Of a stretch of DNA of 64,000 nucleotides, positions 52,064 through 61,062 are shown piece by piece. Below the pieces are notes generated by a model. The model saw only the letters and a program-made list of their open reading frames with translations, did no database searches and was not told where the DNA came from. The translations under genes were made by a program, and so were the position numbers. The DNA is from DASRJW01 sp964567755 (GTDB lineage: Bacteria > Krumholzibacteriota > Krumholzibacteriia > G020349025). Numbering within the stretch: position 1 is the stretch's first letter; each line of letters starts with the position of its first letter. The stretch spans positions 111,127 through 175,126 of the forward strand of contig CAZMNW010000008.1 in the NCBI GenBank assembly GCA_964567755.1, written 5' to 3'.

Positions 52064-55000
52064 GTGACCGAATCCGATCGCACCGACGCGGCGCGCTACT
52101 GGCGTGGGCTGGATGAGCGGACGCCGGATGTCGAATTGCAAGCGCGACTGCGACCCGAATTCGCCCCGCAGGCGGATGTGGCGCCGCAGGGGCTGGACCG
52201 CCGGCACTTCATGCAGGTCATGGGGGCGTCGTTCGCCTTGGCCGGCCTCGGGGCGTGCACGCGCCAGCCGGTGGAAGAGTTGGTGCCGTACTCGAAGCAG
52301 CCCGAGGACCTGGTTCCCGGTCGACCGCTCTACTTCGCGACGGCACTCACGCTCGGTGGCTTCGCCAGCGGCGTCCTGGTCGAATCTCACACCGGAAGGC
52401 CAACGAAAATCGAGGGCAACCCCGAGCACCCCGGGAGCCTCGGCGCCACCGACCGATTCGCGCAGGCGGCGTTGCTGGACCTCTACGATCCGGATCGCGC
52501 CCGCGCGGTGCTGCACCTGCAACGGATCCGGAGCTGGGAAGCGTTCTTGCAAGCGCTCGAGCCGGCGCTCGTAGCCCAAGAGCCGCTGCAAGGCGCAGGC
52601 CTGCGCCTGCTGAGCGGCAGCAGCACGTCGCCGACGCTCGCAGCGCAAATGCAGCGCATTCGCGCCCGTTTCCCGCAGGCACGCTGGCATCGCCACGAAA
52701 CCGTGTCGCGCGACGGCCTGCGCAGCGCCACGCTGGCCGCATTCGGCCGCTACGTCGAGGTGCGCTACGACTTCTCGCAAGCCGATGTCGTGGTGACGCT
52801 CGATTCGGATTTCCTCACCAGCGGACCGGGGTGTGTGCGGTACGCGCATGATTTCATGGCGCGCCGGCGAGTCCGGGAGGGGCAGTACGGCATGAACCGG
52901 CTGTACTGCATCGAGAGCACCCCGAGCGCCACTGGCGCGGTGGCCGATCATCGCCTGTCGCTCGGGCCCGAGCGTCAGCTGGCATTCGCTTTCGCCCTGG
53001 CTTTCGAATGTGGCGTGCACGGCACCGGCGTGCTCGGGCCCATGGGGTCAGGCGACCTCGAGAAATGGCGCCAGGTCATCGGCCTCGAATTGCGCCAGCA
53101 CCCCGGGCGCAGCATCGTCGTCGCCGGTTGTGAGTCGTCGGTCGAACTGCAAGCTCTGGCGCTGGCAATGAATCATCGACTCGGCAACCTCGGGCGCACC
53201 GTGATCGTGAGCGAACCGATCGAGGTCGAGCCCACGAGTCACCTCGGGTCGCTGCGCGATCTGGTGCAGGACATGCGCGCCGGTCGCGTGGAGTTGTTGC
53301 TCGTTCTCGGTGGCAACCCGGTGTACGACGCGCCGTCGGATCTGGACTTCACGGCGGCGATGGCCAAGGTGCCGCTGCGCGCGCACCTGGCCGCGGCCGA
53401 AGACGAGACCTCGGAGCATTGTCATTGGCATTTGCCGCTCGCGCACGAGCTGGAAACGTGGAGCGACGCGCGTGCCTATGATGGCACGGTGAGCGTCATG
53501 CAACCGCTCATCGAGCCGCTCTTCGGCGGCAAGTCGGTGCACGAGCTGCTCGCGGTGGTCGCCGGCGACACAGAGAACAATGGGATCGACATCGTGCGCG
53601 GTACCTGGAAGGAACGCCTGGGTGCCGACTTTGAGACGCGCTGGCGGCGCATTCTGCACGATGGTGTCGTGGCCGGCAGTGAAGAGCCTCTCCTGCCGCT
53701 CGATCTCCAGCGCGATTCACTCACCCAACTCTTCATCGGGCTCGCCAACGACTTGGCGCTTCGTCTCGAACGTCGAGACGATGCTCTGGAGATCGTGTTC
53801 CGCGTCGATCCCACCGTGCACGATGGCCGCTTCGCCAACAATGGCTGGTTGCAAGAGCTCCCCAAACCGTGGACGCGACTCACGTGGGACAATGCCGCGC
53901 TGCTGGGGCCGGCGACGGCAGCGCGACTGGGCCTGGCCAGCCAGGACGTGGTCGAGATCGAGCATGGCGAGCACACGGTGCGCGCACCGGTCTGGGTGCT
54001 CCCGGGGCAGCCCGACAACGTCGTGACCTTGCATTTGGGATACGGCCGGCGGCGTGTCGGGCGAGTCGGCAAGGACGCCGGTTTCGATGCCCATCCGTTG
54101 CGCACGAGTGCGGGGTTGGTGCACGCGAGCGGCGTGCGCCTGCGTCCTACCGGCGAACAGCAGCCGTTGGCGTGCACGCAACTGCAGCACGCGATGGAAG
54201 GTCGACATCTGGTGCGCGAAGGGTCGCTGGCCGAGTTCCGCGACCAGCCGCACTTTGCCCAGGAAATGGGTCACGCGCCGCATGCGCCGACGTCGTTGTA
54301 TCCCGGCTTCGAGTCCGCCGGGCGCGCCTGGGGCATGGTGGTGGATCTCGGCGCCTGCACTGGTTGCAATGCCTGTGTCGTGGCTTGCAACGCCGAGAAC
54401 AACATCCCGGTGGTCGGCAAAGCCCAGGTGATGAAGGGCCGCGAGATGCATTGGTTACGCATCGATCGTTACTTCGAAGGCGATCCGGAGGATCCTCGGG
54501 TGGTGCAACAGCCGGTGATGTGCATGCATTGCGAGAACGCCCCTTGCGAGCCGGTGTGCCCCGTGGGGGCGACCGCGCACAGCAAGGAAGGGCTGAACGA
54601 GATGGTGTACAACCGCTGCGTCGGCACACGCTATTGCGCCAACAACTGCCCGTACAAGGTGCGACGTTTCAATTTCCTGCAGTACGTCGATCAGGATACC
54701 GAGATCCTCAAGATGATGCGCAATCCCGACGTCACCGTGCGCACCCGCGGCGTGATGGAAAAATGTACCTACTGCGTGCAGCGCATCAACCAGACGCGCA
54801 TCCAGATCAAGAAGGAGGACCGCGCGTTGCGCGACGGCGAGATTCTCACCGCCTGCCAGCAGGTGTGTCCCTCCGATGCCATCGTCTTCGGCGACATTCA
54901 CGATGCCAACTCCAAAGTGGCGAAGCTGCGGCAGCAGCCACTGCACTACGGCATCCTCGAGGAACTCAACACCCGACCGCGCACGACGTATCTGGCGCGA

Positions 55001-55066
55001 GTGACCAACCCCAATCCGGAGCGCGTGTCTGCCGCGAGCCATGCGGGAGACGCGCGTGGCCACTGA
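52064..55066 (+). CDS. actB: ActB, molybdopterin-oxidoreductase-like plus iron-sulphur subunit
   Basis: 1000 residues. A Tat-like RRHFMQVMGASFALAGLGAC segment lies near residues 45-65. The large central region is related to molybdopterin oxidoreductases but, as known for ActB, is not expected to bind the cofactor. From about residue 765 an NrfC/PsrB-like domain carries four cysteine clusters (CTGCNACVVAC, CMHCENAPCEPVCP, CVGTRYCANNCP, CTYC...CQQVCP) for three [4Fe-4S] and one [3Fe-4S] cluster. The GTG at 52064 is 10 bp after actA. ActB is normally a fusion of this kind, so the length is typical. Confidence 0.93.
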   Translation: MTESDRTDAARYWRGLDERTPDVELQARLRPEFAPQADVAPQGLDRRHFMQVMGASFALAGLGACTRQPVEELVPYSKQPEDLVPGRPLYFATALTLGGFASGVLVESHTGRPTKIEGNPEHPGSLGATDRFAQAALLDLYDPDRARAVLHLQRIRSWEAFLQALEPALVAQEPLQGAGLRLLSGSSTSPTLAAQMQRIRARFPQARWHRHETVSRDGLRSATLAAFGRYVEVRYDFSQADVVVTLDSDFLTSGPGCVRYAHDFMARRRVREGQYGMNRLYCIESTPSATGAVADHRLSLGPERQLAFAFALAFECGVHGTGVLGPMGSGDLEKWRQVIGLELRQHPGRSIVVAGCESSVELQALALAMNHRLGNLGRTVIVSEPIEVEPTSHLGSLRDLVQDMRAGRVELLLVLGGNPVYDAPSDLDFTAAMAKVPLRAHLAAAEDETSEHCHWHLPLAHELETWSDARAYDGTVSVMQPLIEPLFGGKSVHELLAVVAGDTENNGIDIVRGTWKERLGADFETRWRRILHDGVVAGSEEPLLPLDLQRDSLTQLFIGLANDLALRLERRDDALEIVFRVDPTVHDGRFANNGWLQELPKPWTRLTWDNAALLGPATAARLGLASQDVVEIEHGEHTVRAPVWVLPGQPDNVVTLHLGYGRRRVGRVGKDAGFDAHPLRTSAGLVHASGVRLRPTGEQQPLACTQLQHAMEGRHLVREGSLAEFRDQPHFAQEMGHAPHAPTSLYPGFESAGRAWGMVVDLGACTGCNACVVACNAENNIPVVGKAQVMKGREMHWLRIDRYFEGDPEDPRVVQQPVMCMHCENAPCEPVCPVGATAHSKEGLNEMVYNRCVGTRYCANNCPYKVRRFNFLQYVDQDTEILKMMRNPDVTVRTRGVMEKCTYCVQRINQTRIQIKKEDRALRDGEILTACQQVCPSDAIVFGDIHDANSKVAKLRQQPLHYGILEELNTRPRTTYLARVTNPNPERVSAASHAGDARGH

Positions 55067-56429
55067 GAGCACGAGGACATCGGAGGAGTCGCCGCTCATC
55101 GCCCCGGGGCACACCACTGCGACGGTCACCGACAAGATCGCCGCCGTGGTTCTGCAGAAGACGCCACGGTGGTTCTATCCGGCATTCGGTGTCGCCTTCG
55201 GCCTGCTCATGCTGTTCTTGTACGCGGCCACGATCCTGTTTGCCAAAGGCGTCGGCATCTGGGGCGTCAACAATCCGGCGGGCTGGGGCTTCGCCATCGT
55301 CAATTTCGTCTGGTGGATCGGGATCGGACACGCCGGCACGCTGATTTCGGCGATCCTGCTGCTGTTGCGCCAAAAATGGCGGCAGTCCATCAACCGCTTC
55401 GCCGAGGCGATGACGCTGTTCGCCGTGGCCTGCGCTGGGCTCTACCCCATCCTGCACTTGGGGCGGCCGTGGCTGGCGTACTGGCTGTTTCCGTACCCGA
55501 GCACCACGGGCTTGTGGCCGCAGTTCCGGAGTCCTTTGATTTGGGACGTGTTCGCCATCTCGACCTACGCGCTGGTGTCGCTCATGTTCTGGTACGTCGG
55601 GCTGATGCCCGATCTCGCGACACTGCGGGATCGCACGCAGAATCGCATCGGCCGCGTGGTCTACGGCATGATGGCCATGGGCTGGCGCGGCTCCGCGGCC
55701 CATTGGCACAACCACGACACGGCCTGTGTGTTATTGGCGGCGCTGGCGACGCCGCTGGTGGTCTCGGTGCACTCGGTCGTGAGCCTCGACTTCGCCGCCG
55801 GTCTCATCCCGGGATGGCACGCGACGATCTTTCCACCCTACTTCGTCGCCGGAGCCATTTTCGCCGGCTTCGCCATGGTGATCACGCTCGCCATCCCACT
55901 GCGCGCCGCCTTTGGATTGCACGATTTCATCACCGAACGCCACGTGCGCAACATGGCCAAGGTCATGCTCGCCACCGGCCTCATTGTCAATTACGGCTAC
56001 GTCATCGAGATCTTCATGGCCTGGTACAGCGGCAACGAATACGAACAGTACATGCTGACCAACCGTGTACTCGGGCCGTATCGCTTCATCTGGTATGCGC
56101 TCATCTTGTGCAACGTCGTGGCGACGCAGTTCCTGTGGTCGGCGAAGATACGGAGCTCGGCGGTCGCGGTCTGGATCGTCAGCATGTTCATCAATGTCGG
56201 CATGTGGCTCGAGCGTTTCGTCATCGTGATCACCAGCCTGACGCGTGACTTCATGCCGTCCGCCTGGGGGATGTACTATCCGACGCGCTTCGACTATTTC
56301 ACCTTCTTCGGCAGCATCGGCTTGTTCCTGTCGTTGATGTTCTTGTTCGTGCGGCTGCTGCCGATGATCTCGATCTTCGAGATCCGGACGCTGTTGCCGA
56401 AGGCGCGGGCGCGGGAGAAGTCGGGATGA
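55056..56429 (+). CDS. actC: ActC, NrfD-like quinol-site membrane subunit
   Basis: About 457 residues with ten transmembrane helices of the NrfD/PsrC family. Typical features are the N-terminal TPRWFYPAFGVAFG, WGVNNPAGWGFAIVNFVWWIGIGHAGT and WHNHDTACVLLAALATPLVVSVHSVVSLDF. ActC binds quinol and may take part in proton translocation. The GTG at 55056 has GGGAG 7 bp upstream; ATG 55041 is an alternative without a site. It overlaps the actB end by 11 bp. Confidence 0.93.
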   Translation: MATESTRTSEESPLIAPGHTTATVTDKIAAVVLQKTPRWFYPAFGVAFGLLMLFLYAATILFAKGVGIWGVNNPAGWGFAIVNFVWWIGIGHAGTLISAILLLLRQKWRQSINRFAEAMTLFAVACAGLYPILHLGRPWLAYWLFPYPSTTGLWPQFRSPLIWDVFAISTYALVSLMFWYVGLMPDLATLRDRTQNRIGRVVYGMMAMGWRGSAAHWHNHDTACVLLAALATPLVVSVHSVVSLDFAAGLIPGWHATIFPPYFVAGAIFAGFAMVITLAIPLRAAFGLHDFITERHVRNMAKVMLATGLIVNYGYVIEIFMAWYSGNEYEQYMLTNRVLGPYRFIWYALILCNVVATQFLWSAKIRSSAVAVWIVSMFINVGMWLERFVIVITSLTRDFMPSAWGMYYPTRFDYFTFFGSIGLFLSLMFLFVRLLPMISIFEIRTLLPKARAREKSG

Positions 56430-56974
56430 CGCAGGCGAATCCCAAGCAGCTGTACGGAGTGATGGCCGAGTTCGATCACTCCGACAAGCTCATCGCGGCG
56501 GTGAAAGCGGTGCGCGCGAAAGGCTATAAGCGCCTCGACGCCTACACGCCCTACCCGATCGAAGCGCTGCATCACGCTCTCGGTCACCACCATTCGCCGT
56601 TGCCGCGCATGGTGCTGGCGGGCGGCATCGCGGGCGCCTTGTTCGGCTTTGGGCTGCAGACTTGGACCAGCACCGTGGCCTACCCGATGAACATCGGCGG
56701 CCGCCCCTATTTCAGCTGGCCTGCTTTCGTGCCGGTGGCGTTCGAGTGCACGATCCTGTTCGCCGCACTGACCGCGGTGCTGGGGATGCTGGCGCTCAAT
56801 GGTCTGCCCGAGCCGCACCACCCGGTGTTCAATGTCGAGCGGTTCGCCATGGCCAGCCGCGACCGGTACTTCTTGTGCATCGAATCGCGCGATCCACACT
56901 TCGACGCCGTGCAAACGGCGGACTTCCTCTGGACCCTGGAGCCGACGCATGTGGCCGAAGTCGCCGCGAGTTGA
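56426..56974 (+). CDS. actD: ActD, DUF3341 membrane subunit of ACIII
   Basis: 182 residues with two central transmembrane helices (MVLAGGIAGALFGFGLQTW and WPAFVPVAFECTILFAALTAVLGML). The N-terminal part (YGVMAEFDHSDKLIAAVKAVRAKGYKRLDAYTPYPI) and FFLCIE-like C-terminal strand (RYFLCIESRDPHFD) match DUF3341. It is a structural subunit of ACIII. The start overlaps the actC stop (ATGA). Confidence 0.93.
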   Translation: MTQANPKQLYGVMAEFDHSDKLIAAVKAVRAKGYKRLDAYTPYPIEALHHALGHHHSPLPRMVLAGGIAGALFGFGLQTWTSTVAYPMNIGGRPYFSWPAFVPVAFECTILFAALTAVLGMLALNGLPEPHHPVFNVERFAMASRDRYFLCIESRDPHFDAVQTADFLWTLEPTHVAEVAAS

Positions 56975-57599
56975 ACGGCGCGCCGTCCTAGTCCTGCTCG
57001 CCGCCCTGGCGCTGCCGGGCTGCATTCGGCTCGACATGTACGACCAGCCGCGCTACGACGCGCTGGAGCGCAGCGCTTTCTTCGCCGACGGTCGTTCAGC
57101 GCGGCCGTTGCCGGCGGGGACGGTGGCGCGCGGCACCCTGCACGAGGATCGCGCCTTTGCCACCGGCACGGTGGACGATTCGACTTACACGAGCGAGCTG
57201 CCGTTCGCGCTGACAGCGGAGCTGTTGCAGCGCGGTCGCGAGCGCTACGGCATCTTCTGCATCGTGTGTCACGATGCTCTCGGGACCGGCCGCGGCATGG
57301 TCGTGCAGCGTGGCTACAAACAGCCACCGGAGTTTCACCTCGAGCGGCTGCGGCAGCAGCCGGCCGGTTACATCTTCGACGTCATCAGCAAAGGCTTCGC
57401 CACCATGCCGAGCTATGCGGCACAGATCCCGATCGCGGATCGCTGGGCCATCGTCGCCTACGTGCGCGCGTTGCAGCTGTCGCAACACCTGGCGGTTCGC
57501 GAGCTCCCGGAGCCCACGCGGTCGAAAATCGAGCACGATGCCACGCGCGGCCGCAACGACAAGGCCGCGCCGGCGGAGAAGCAGGGAGCCCATGACTGA
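56949..57599 (+). CDS. actE: ActE, monohaem cytochrome c lipoprotein of ACIII
   Basis: 216 residues. Lipobox LALPGC near residue 24 predicts a lipid anchor; the haem motif is FCIVCHDALG, with a Met ligand likely in KGFATMPSYA. The cytochrome c fold follows the class I pattern. ActE is thought to pass electrons onward to the oxidase. The ATG at 56949 overlaps actD by 26 bp, supported by GGAG at suitable spacing. A basic, disordered tail ends the protein. Confidence 0.92.
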   Translation: MWPKSPRVERRAVLVLLAALALPGCIRLDMYDQPRYDALERSAFFADGRSARPLPAGTVARGTLHEDRAFATGTVDDSTYTSELPFALTAELLQRGRERYGIFCIVCHDALGTGRGMVVQRGYKQPPEFHLERLRQQPAGYIFDVISKGFATMPSYAAQIPIADRWAIVAYVRALQLSQHLAVRELPEPTRSKIEHDATRGRNDKAAPAEKQGAHD

Positions 57600-58785
57600 T
57601 TCGATGTCGATGCGGCGCGGTGCCGCGGCGCCGGCGGGCTGGCTCGAGGGTCTGCGCAAGCGGGCACTCGTGCTCGCGGTAGCCGCGGGTGCGGTGTCGG
57701 TGGTCGGCGCCGTGCTGGCGCCGGAACACTTCTTCCGCGCCTATCTCACCGGCTTCCTGTTCTGGGTCGGCGTACCGCTCGGGTGTCTGGCGCTCTTGAT
57801 GTTGACGCACATGACCGGTGGCAGCTGGGCGCTGGTGGCGCGACGAATCTTCGAGGCCGCATCGCGCACGCTGCCGTTGCTCGCGGCGCTGTTCGTGCCC
57901 GTGATCCTGGGGCTCGGCACCCTGTACTCGTGGTCGCGGCCAGACGTGGTGGCCGCGAGCGAGCTGCTTCAGGCCAAGGCTGCTTACCTGAACACGCGCT
58001 TCTTTCTGGCGCGCGCGGCGGTGTTCTTCCTGGTGTGGGGGATGTTCGCGTTGCTGCTCAGCCAATGGTCCTTGCGGCAGGATCGCGGCGATCAACCGGC
58101 GCTGCATCGCCGCCTGCAGGGGCTGAGCGGCGCGGGGCTCCTGGTGTACATGCTGACCGCGAGTTTCGCCAGCTTCGACTGGCTGATGTCGCTCGATCCC
58201 ACGTGGATCTCGAGTTTGTACGGCATGCATTTCGTCGTCGGGCAGGGTGCGACCGGATTGTGCTGGCTCATCATTCTGGCACGCTGGCTGGCACGATCCG
58301 AGCCATTGGCGCGTGTCTACGCCGGGCGGCATTTCGACGACTACGGCAAGTTGCTATTGGCGTTCATCTTGTTGTGGGCGTACATGACCTACTCACAGTT
58401 CGTGATCATCTGGTCGGCGAACCTGCCCGAAGAGATCGGCTGGTATCTGCCACGGCGCCGCGGCGGGTTCTATGCCTTGAGCTTCGCGATCTTCGCCCTG
58501 TATTTCGTGCTGCCGTTCTTCCTGTTGCTGTCGAAATCCGTGCGCAGCAATCCGCGGCGTCTGGCCTGGGTGGCGGTGTCGGTGTTCATCGGCCGTTGGT
58601 TGGACCTGGTGTGGCAGGTGGGGCCCTCGCTCGAGCCCGATGGTCCGGTGTTCCATTGGCTGGATCCCGTGGTGCTGGTCGCGATCGGCGGTATCTGGGT
58701 TGCCGCGTTCGCGTGGGAATTGAAGCGGCGAAGCCTGTTGCCGCAGCACGACCCGAATCTGGAGGAGGCGCTCGCCGATGGCTGA
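57592..58785 (+). CDS. actF: ActF, polytopic membrane subunit of ACIII
   Basis: 397 residues with about ten transmembrane helices. Conserved stretches include AYLTGFLFWVGVPLGCLALLMLTHMTGG, PVILGLGTLYSW, YLNTRFFLARA, FASFDWLMSLDPTWISSLYG and AYMTYSQFVIIWSANLPEEIGWYLPR, as in ActF (quinol:cytochrome c oxidoreductase subunit). It resembles the ActC/NrfD fold. It overlaps actE by 8 bp and the next gene by 8 bp, so the act genes form a tight overlapping string. Confidence 0.93.
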   Translation: MTDSMSMRRGAAAPAGWLEGLRKRALVLAVAAGAVSVVGAVLAPEHFFRAYLTGFLFWVGVPLGCLALLMLTHMTGGSWALVARRIFEAASRTLPLLAALFVPVILGLGTLYSWSRPDVVAASELLQAKAAYLNTRFFLARAAVFFLVWGMFALLLSQWSLRQDRGDQPALHRRLQGLSGAGLLVYMLTASFASFDWLMSLDPTWISSLYGMHFVVGQGATGLCWLIILARWLARSEPLARVYAGRHFDDYGKLLLAFILLWAYMTYSQFVIIWSANLPEEIGWYLPRRRGGFYALSFAIFALYFVLPFFLLLSKSVRSNPRRLAWVAVSVFIGRWLDLVWQVGPSLEPDGPVFHWLDPVVLVAIGGIWVAAFAWELKRRSLLPQHDPNLEEALADG

Positions 58786-59302
58786 AGCTCCGAGCGCCGG
58801 TCGCAGCAGTCAGCGTGCGGACCACGGCGCCGGCCATGGCGCTAGTCACGGCGCCAGTGGCATGGGTCACGGGGAGATTTTCGATCGCGAAATCCACGTG
58901 CGCGGCATCGCGATTTTCGGCATCGGGCTCGCCATTCTGATCGTGGTCTCCGCTGTCGCGATGTGGGGGATGTTCAAAGTGCTGTTGGCGCGGCAAGTGG
59001 CAGGCGACGTGCCGCCCTCGGCGTTGGTCCTCCAAGAGGGACATCTGCCGGTGCCGCAACCGCACCTGCAAACGACGCCAGAAAAGGATTTGTTGGCGTT
59101 GCGGACGCGGGAGGATTCGCTGCTGCACTCGTACGGCTGGGTGAACGAAGCCGACGCCATCGCACGCATCCCCGTCGATCGCGCCATGGAACTCTTGCTG
59201 CAGGGCGGTTTGCCGACGCGCGCCGAGCCGCTGCCGTGGACGCGCCCTGGGACATGGCGAGATCCGACGCAACAGCGCCTGCAGCGCGAGGGGGCACCAT
59301 GA
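58778..59302 (+). CDS. Small single-pass membrane protein of ACIII-oxidase operons, His/Gly-rich N-terminus
   Basis: 174 residues. The cytoplasmic N-terminus is rich in His and Gly (DHGAGHGASHGASGMGHGE), then one transmembrane helix (GIAIFGIGLAILIVVSAVAMW), then a periplasmic part with LHSYGWVNEADAIARIPVDRAMELL. Proteins with this last motif are commonly found between act genes and SCO/cox genes, but no function is established to my knowledge. The His-rich region could bind a metal such as copper, which is a guess based on its place beside SCO. It overlaps actF by 8 bp and SCO by 4 bp. Confidence 0.78.
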   Translation: MAEAPSAGRSSQRADHGAGHGASHGASGMGHGEIFDREIHVRGIAIFGIGLAILIVVSAVAMWGMFKVLLARQVAGDVPPSALVLQEGHLPVPQPHLQTTPEKDLLALRTREDSLLHSYGWVNEADAIARIPVDRAMELLLQGGLPTRAEPLPWTRPGTWRDPTQQRLQREGAP

Positions 59303-60108
59303 AGCGTGGCTTTGTGTTTGTGGCGGCGATGGCGGCCGTGCTCGGGGTGACAGGCTTGGCGCAGGGTCAGTCCGGCTTGCCGGGGCCACTGCGCGAGGTC
59401 GGCTTCGACCAGAACATTGGCGCGGCGCTGCCGCTCCTGGCCGAGTTTCGCGACGAGAGCGGGGAACGCGTGGCACTCGGGCGTTACTTCGGCAGCCGGC
59501 CGGTGTTGCTGTCGTTGGTGTATTACGAGTGCCCGATGCTGTGCACGATGTCGCTCAACGGGTTGGTGTCGAGTCTGCGTGCGCTCGATATGCAGCCGGG
59601 ACGGGACTTCGAGATCGTCACCGTGTCCTTTGAGCCGCGCGAGGGGCCCGAGTTGGCTGCGGCGAAGAAGGCGCACTACGTCGAAGAGTATGGACGCGCC
59701 GGCGCGGCGGAGGCTTGGCACTTCTTGACTGGGGACGCGGACGCGATCCGCGCACTGACCGAAACCGTGGGGTTCCGCTACGTGTGGGACGAGGCATCCA
59801 AGCAGTACGCCCATGCGAGTGGCGCCATGGTGGCGACGCCAGATGGCAAGCTGGCACGCTATTTTTATGGCATCGAGTATTCCCCACGCGATCTGCGCCT
59901 CGGCATGGTGGAAGCATCGGCCGGAAAACTGGGCGGCGTCGTCGATCAGGTGCTGCTGTATTGCTACCGCTACGACCCTGAGGCGGGGAGTTACGCGGCG
60001 GCAGCACTCAATATCGTGCGCGCCGGCGGTGTGGCGATGGTGCTGTTGATCGCGGCGGGGATTCTTTGGATGCGGCGCCAGGAGCGACTGCGCGCCCGGA
60101 CCACCTGA
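59299..60108 (+). CDS. SCO1/SenC copper chaperone
   Basis: 269 residues. A signal peptide (ending AQG-QSGL) is followed by the thioredoxin-like SCO domain with YYECPMLCTMSLNG (CxxxC copper ligands) and the His ligand in QYAHASGAM. A C-terminal helix (GGVAMVLLIAAGILWM) gives a membrane anchor. SCO proteins metallate the CuA site of subunit II, whose gene is next. It overlaps the previous gene by 4 bp (ATGA). Confidence 0.92.
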   Translation: MKRGFVFVAAMAAVLGVTGLAQGQSGLPGPLREVGFDQNIGAALPLLAEFRDESGERVALGRYFGSRPVLLSLVYYECPMLCTMSLNGLVSSLRALDMQPGRDFEIVTVSFEPREGPELAAAKKAHYVEEYGRAGAAEAWHFLTGDADAIRALTETVGFRYVWDEASKQYAHASGAMVATPDGKLARYFYGIEYSPRDLRLGMVEASAGKLGGVVDQVLLYCYRYDPEAGSYAAAALNIVRAGGVAMVLLIAAGILWMRRQERLRARTT

Positions 60109-60126
60109 CGGAGGACGGCTGCGACG

Positions 60127-61059
60127 ATGGGCAACTGGATGTTCATGCCCCCGCAGGGGTCGACACTGGCGGCCGAGGTGGATGCGCTGTACCTCGTTCT
60201 CGTCGCGATCAGCGCCTTCTTCTCGGTTCTGATCGCGGTGCTGGTGGTTTACCTGGGGCTGCGTTACCGGCGCAAAACCGAGCACCAGGTGGGGGTCCAC
60301 ATTCACGGCTCGACGCCGCTCGAGATCCTGTGGTCGGCGGTGCCGCTGGCCATCATGCTCGGGGCCTTTGCATGGGGAGCGGTGCTGTTCTTCAAGATAT
60401 CGCGTCCACCTGCGCATGCGGTGGAGTATTTCGCCGTCGGCAAGCAGTGGATGTGGAAATTCCAACACCCCGACGGCACGCGTGAAATCAACATGTTGCA
60501 CGTCCCTGTCGGCACAGCGATCAAGCTGACGATGACCTCGGAGGACGTAATCCACGACCTGTTCGTGCCAGGTTTCCGCGTCAAGATGGACGTGTTGCCG
60601 GGCCGCTACACCACGGTGTGGTTCGAGGCGACGCGCGTTGGCAACTATCACTTGTTCTGCGCCGAGTACTGCGGCGCCGAACATTCACGCATGGGTGGTT
60701 GGGTCGTGGTCCAGGAACCCGAGGACTACGAGCGCTGGCTGTCAGGCGAGCGCGGCAGCGACAACCGACTCGCGGGCCCAGAAGACCTGTACAAGCGTTA
60801 TGCCTGCGAGTCGTGCCATCGTTTCGACTCGACGGCGCGAGCGCCGCAACTGGCCGGACTGTTCGGGCGCGAAGTGCGCCTGAAGGACGGGAAGACCGTC
60901 ATGGCCGACGAGAACTACATCCTCGAATCGATCCTGCAGCCGAACGAGAAGGTTGTCGCCGGCTATCAACCGATCATGCCGACGTTTCAAGGCCAGATGA
61001 GCCAGGAGGAAGCGCATTCACTGGTGCGCTACATCCGTGGGCTCGAAGCGGAGAAGTGA
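60127..61059 (+). CDS. coxB: Cytochrome c oxidase subunit II with fused cytochrome c domain
   Basis: 310 residues. Two N-terminal membrane helices are followed by the cupredoxin domain with CuA ligands in HDLFVPGFRVKMD and FCAEYCGAEHSRM. A C-terminal cytochrome c domain has CESCH and a likely Met ligand in IMPTFQGQM. This caa3-type arrangement means electrons can enter without a separate soluble cytochrome c, consistent with direct transfer from ActE. The ATG at 60127 is preceded by a GGAGG site. Confidence 0.95.
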   Translation: MGNWMFMPPQGSTLAAEVDALYLVLVAISAFFSVLIAVLVVYLGLRYRRKTEHQVGVHIHGSTPLEILWSAVPLAIMLGAFAWGAVLFFKISRPPAHAVEYFAVGKQWMWKFQHPDGTREINMLHVPVGTAIKLTMTSEDVIHDLFVPGFRVKMDVLPGRYTTVWFEATRVGNYHLFCAEYCGAEHSRMGGWVVVQEPEDYERWLSGERGSDNRLAGPEDLYKRYACESCHRFDSTARAPQLAGLFGREVRLKDGKTVMADENYILESILQPNEKVVAGYQPIMPTFQGQMSQEEAHSLVRYIRGLEAEK

Positions 61060-61062
61060 GAG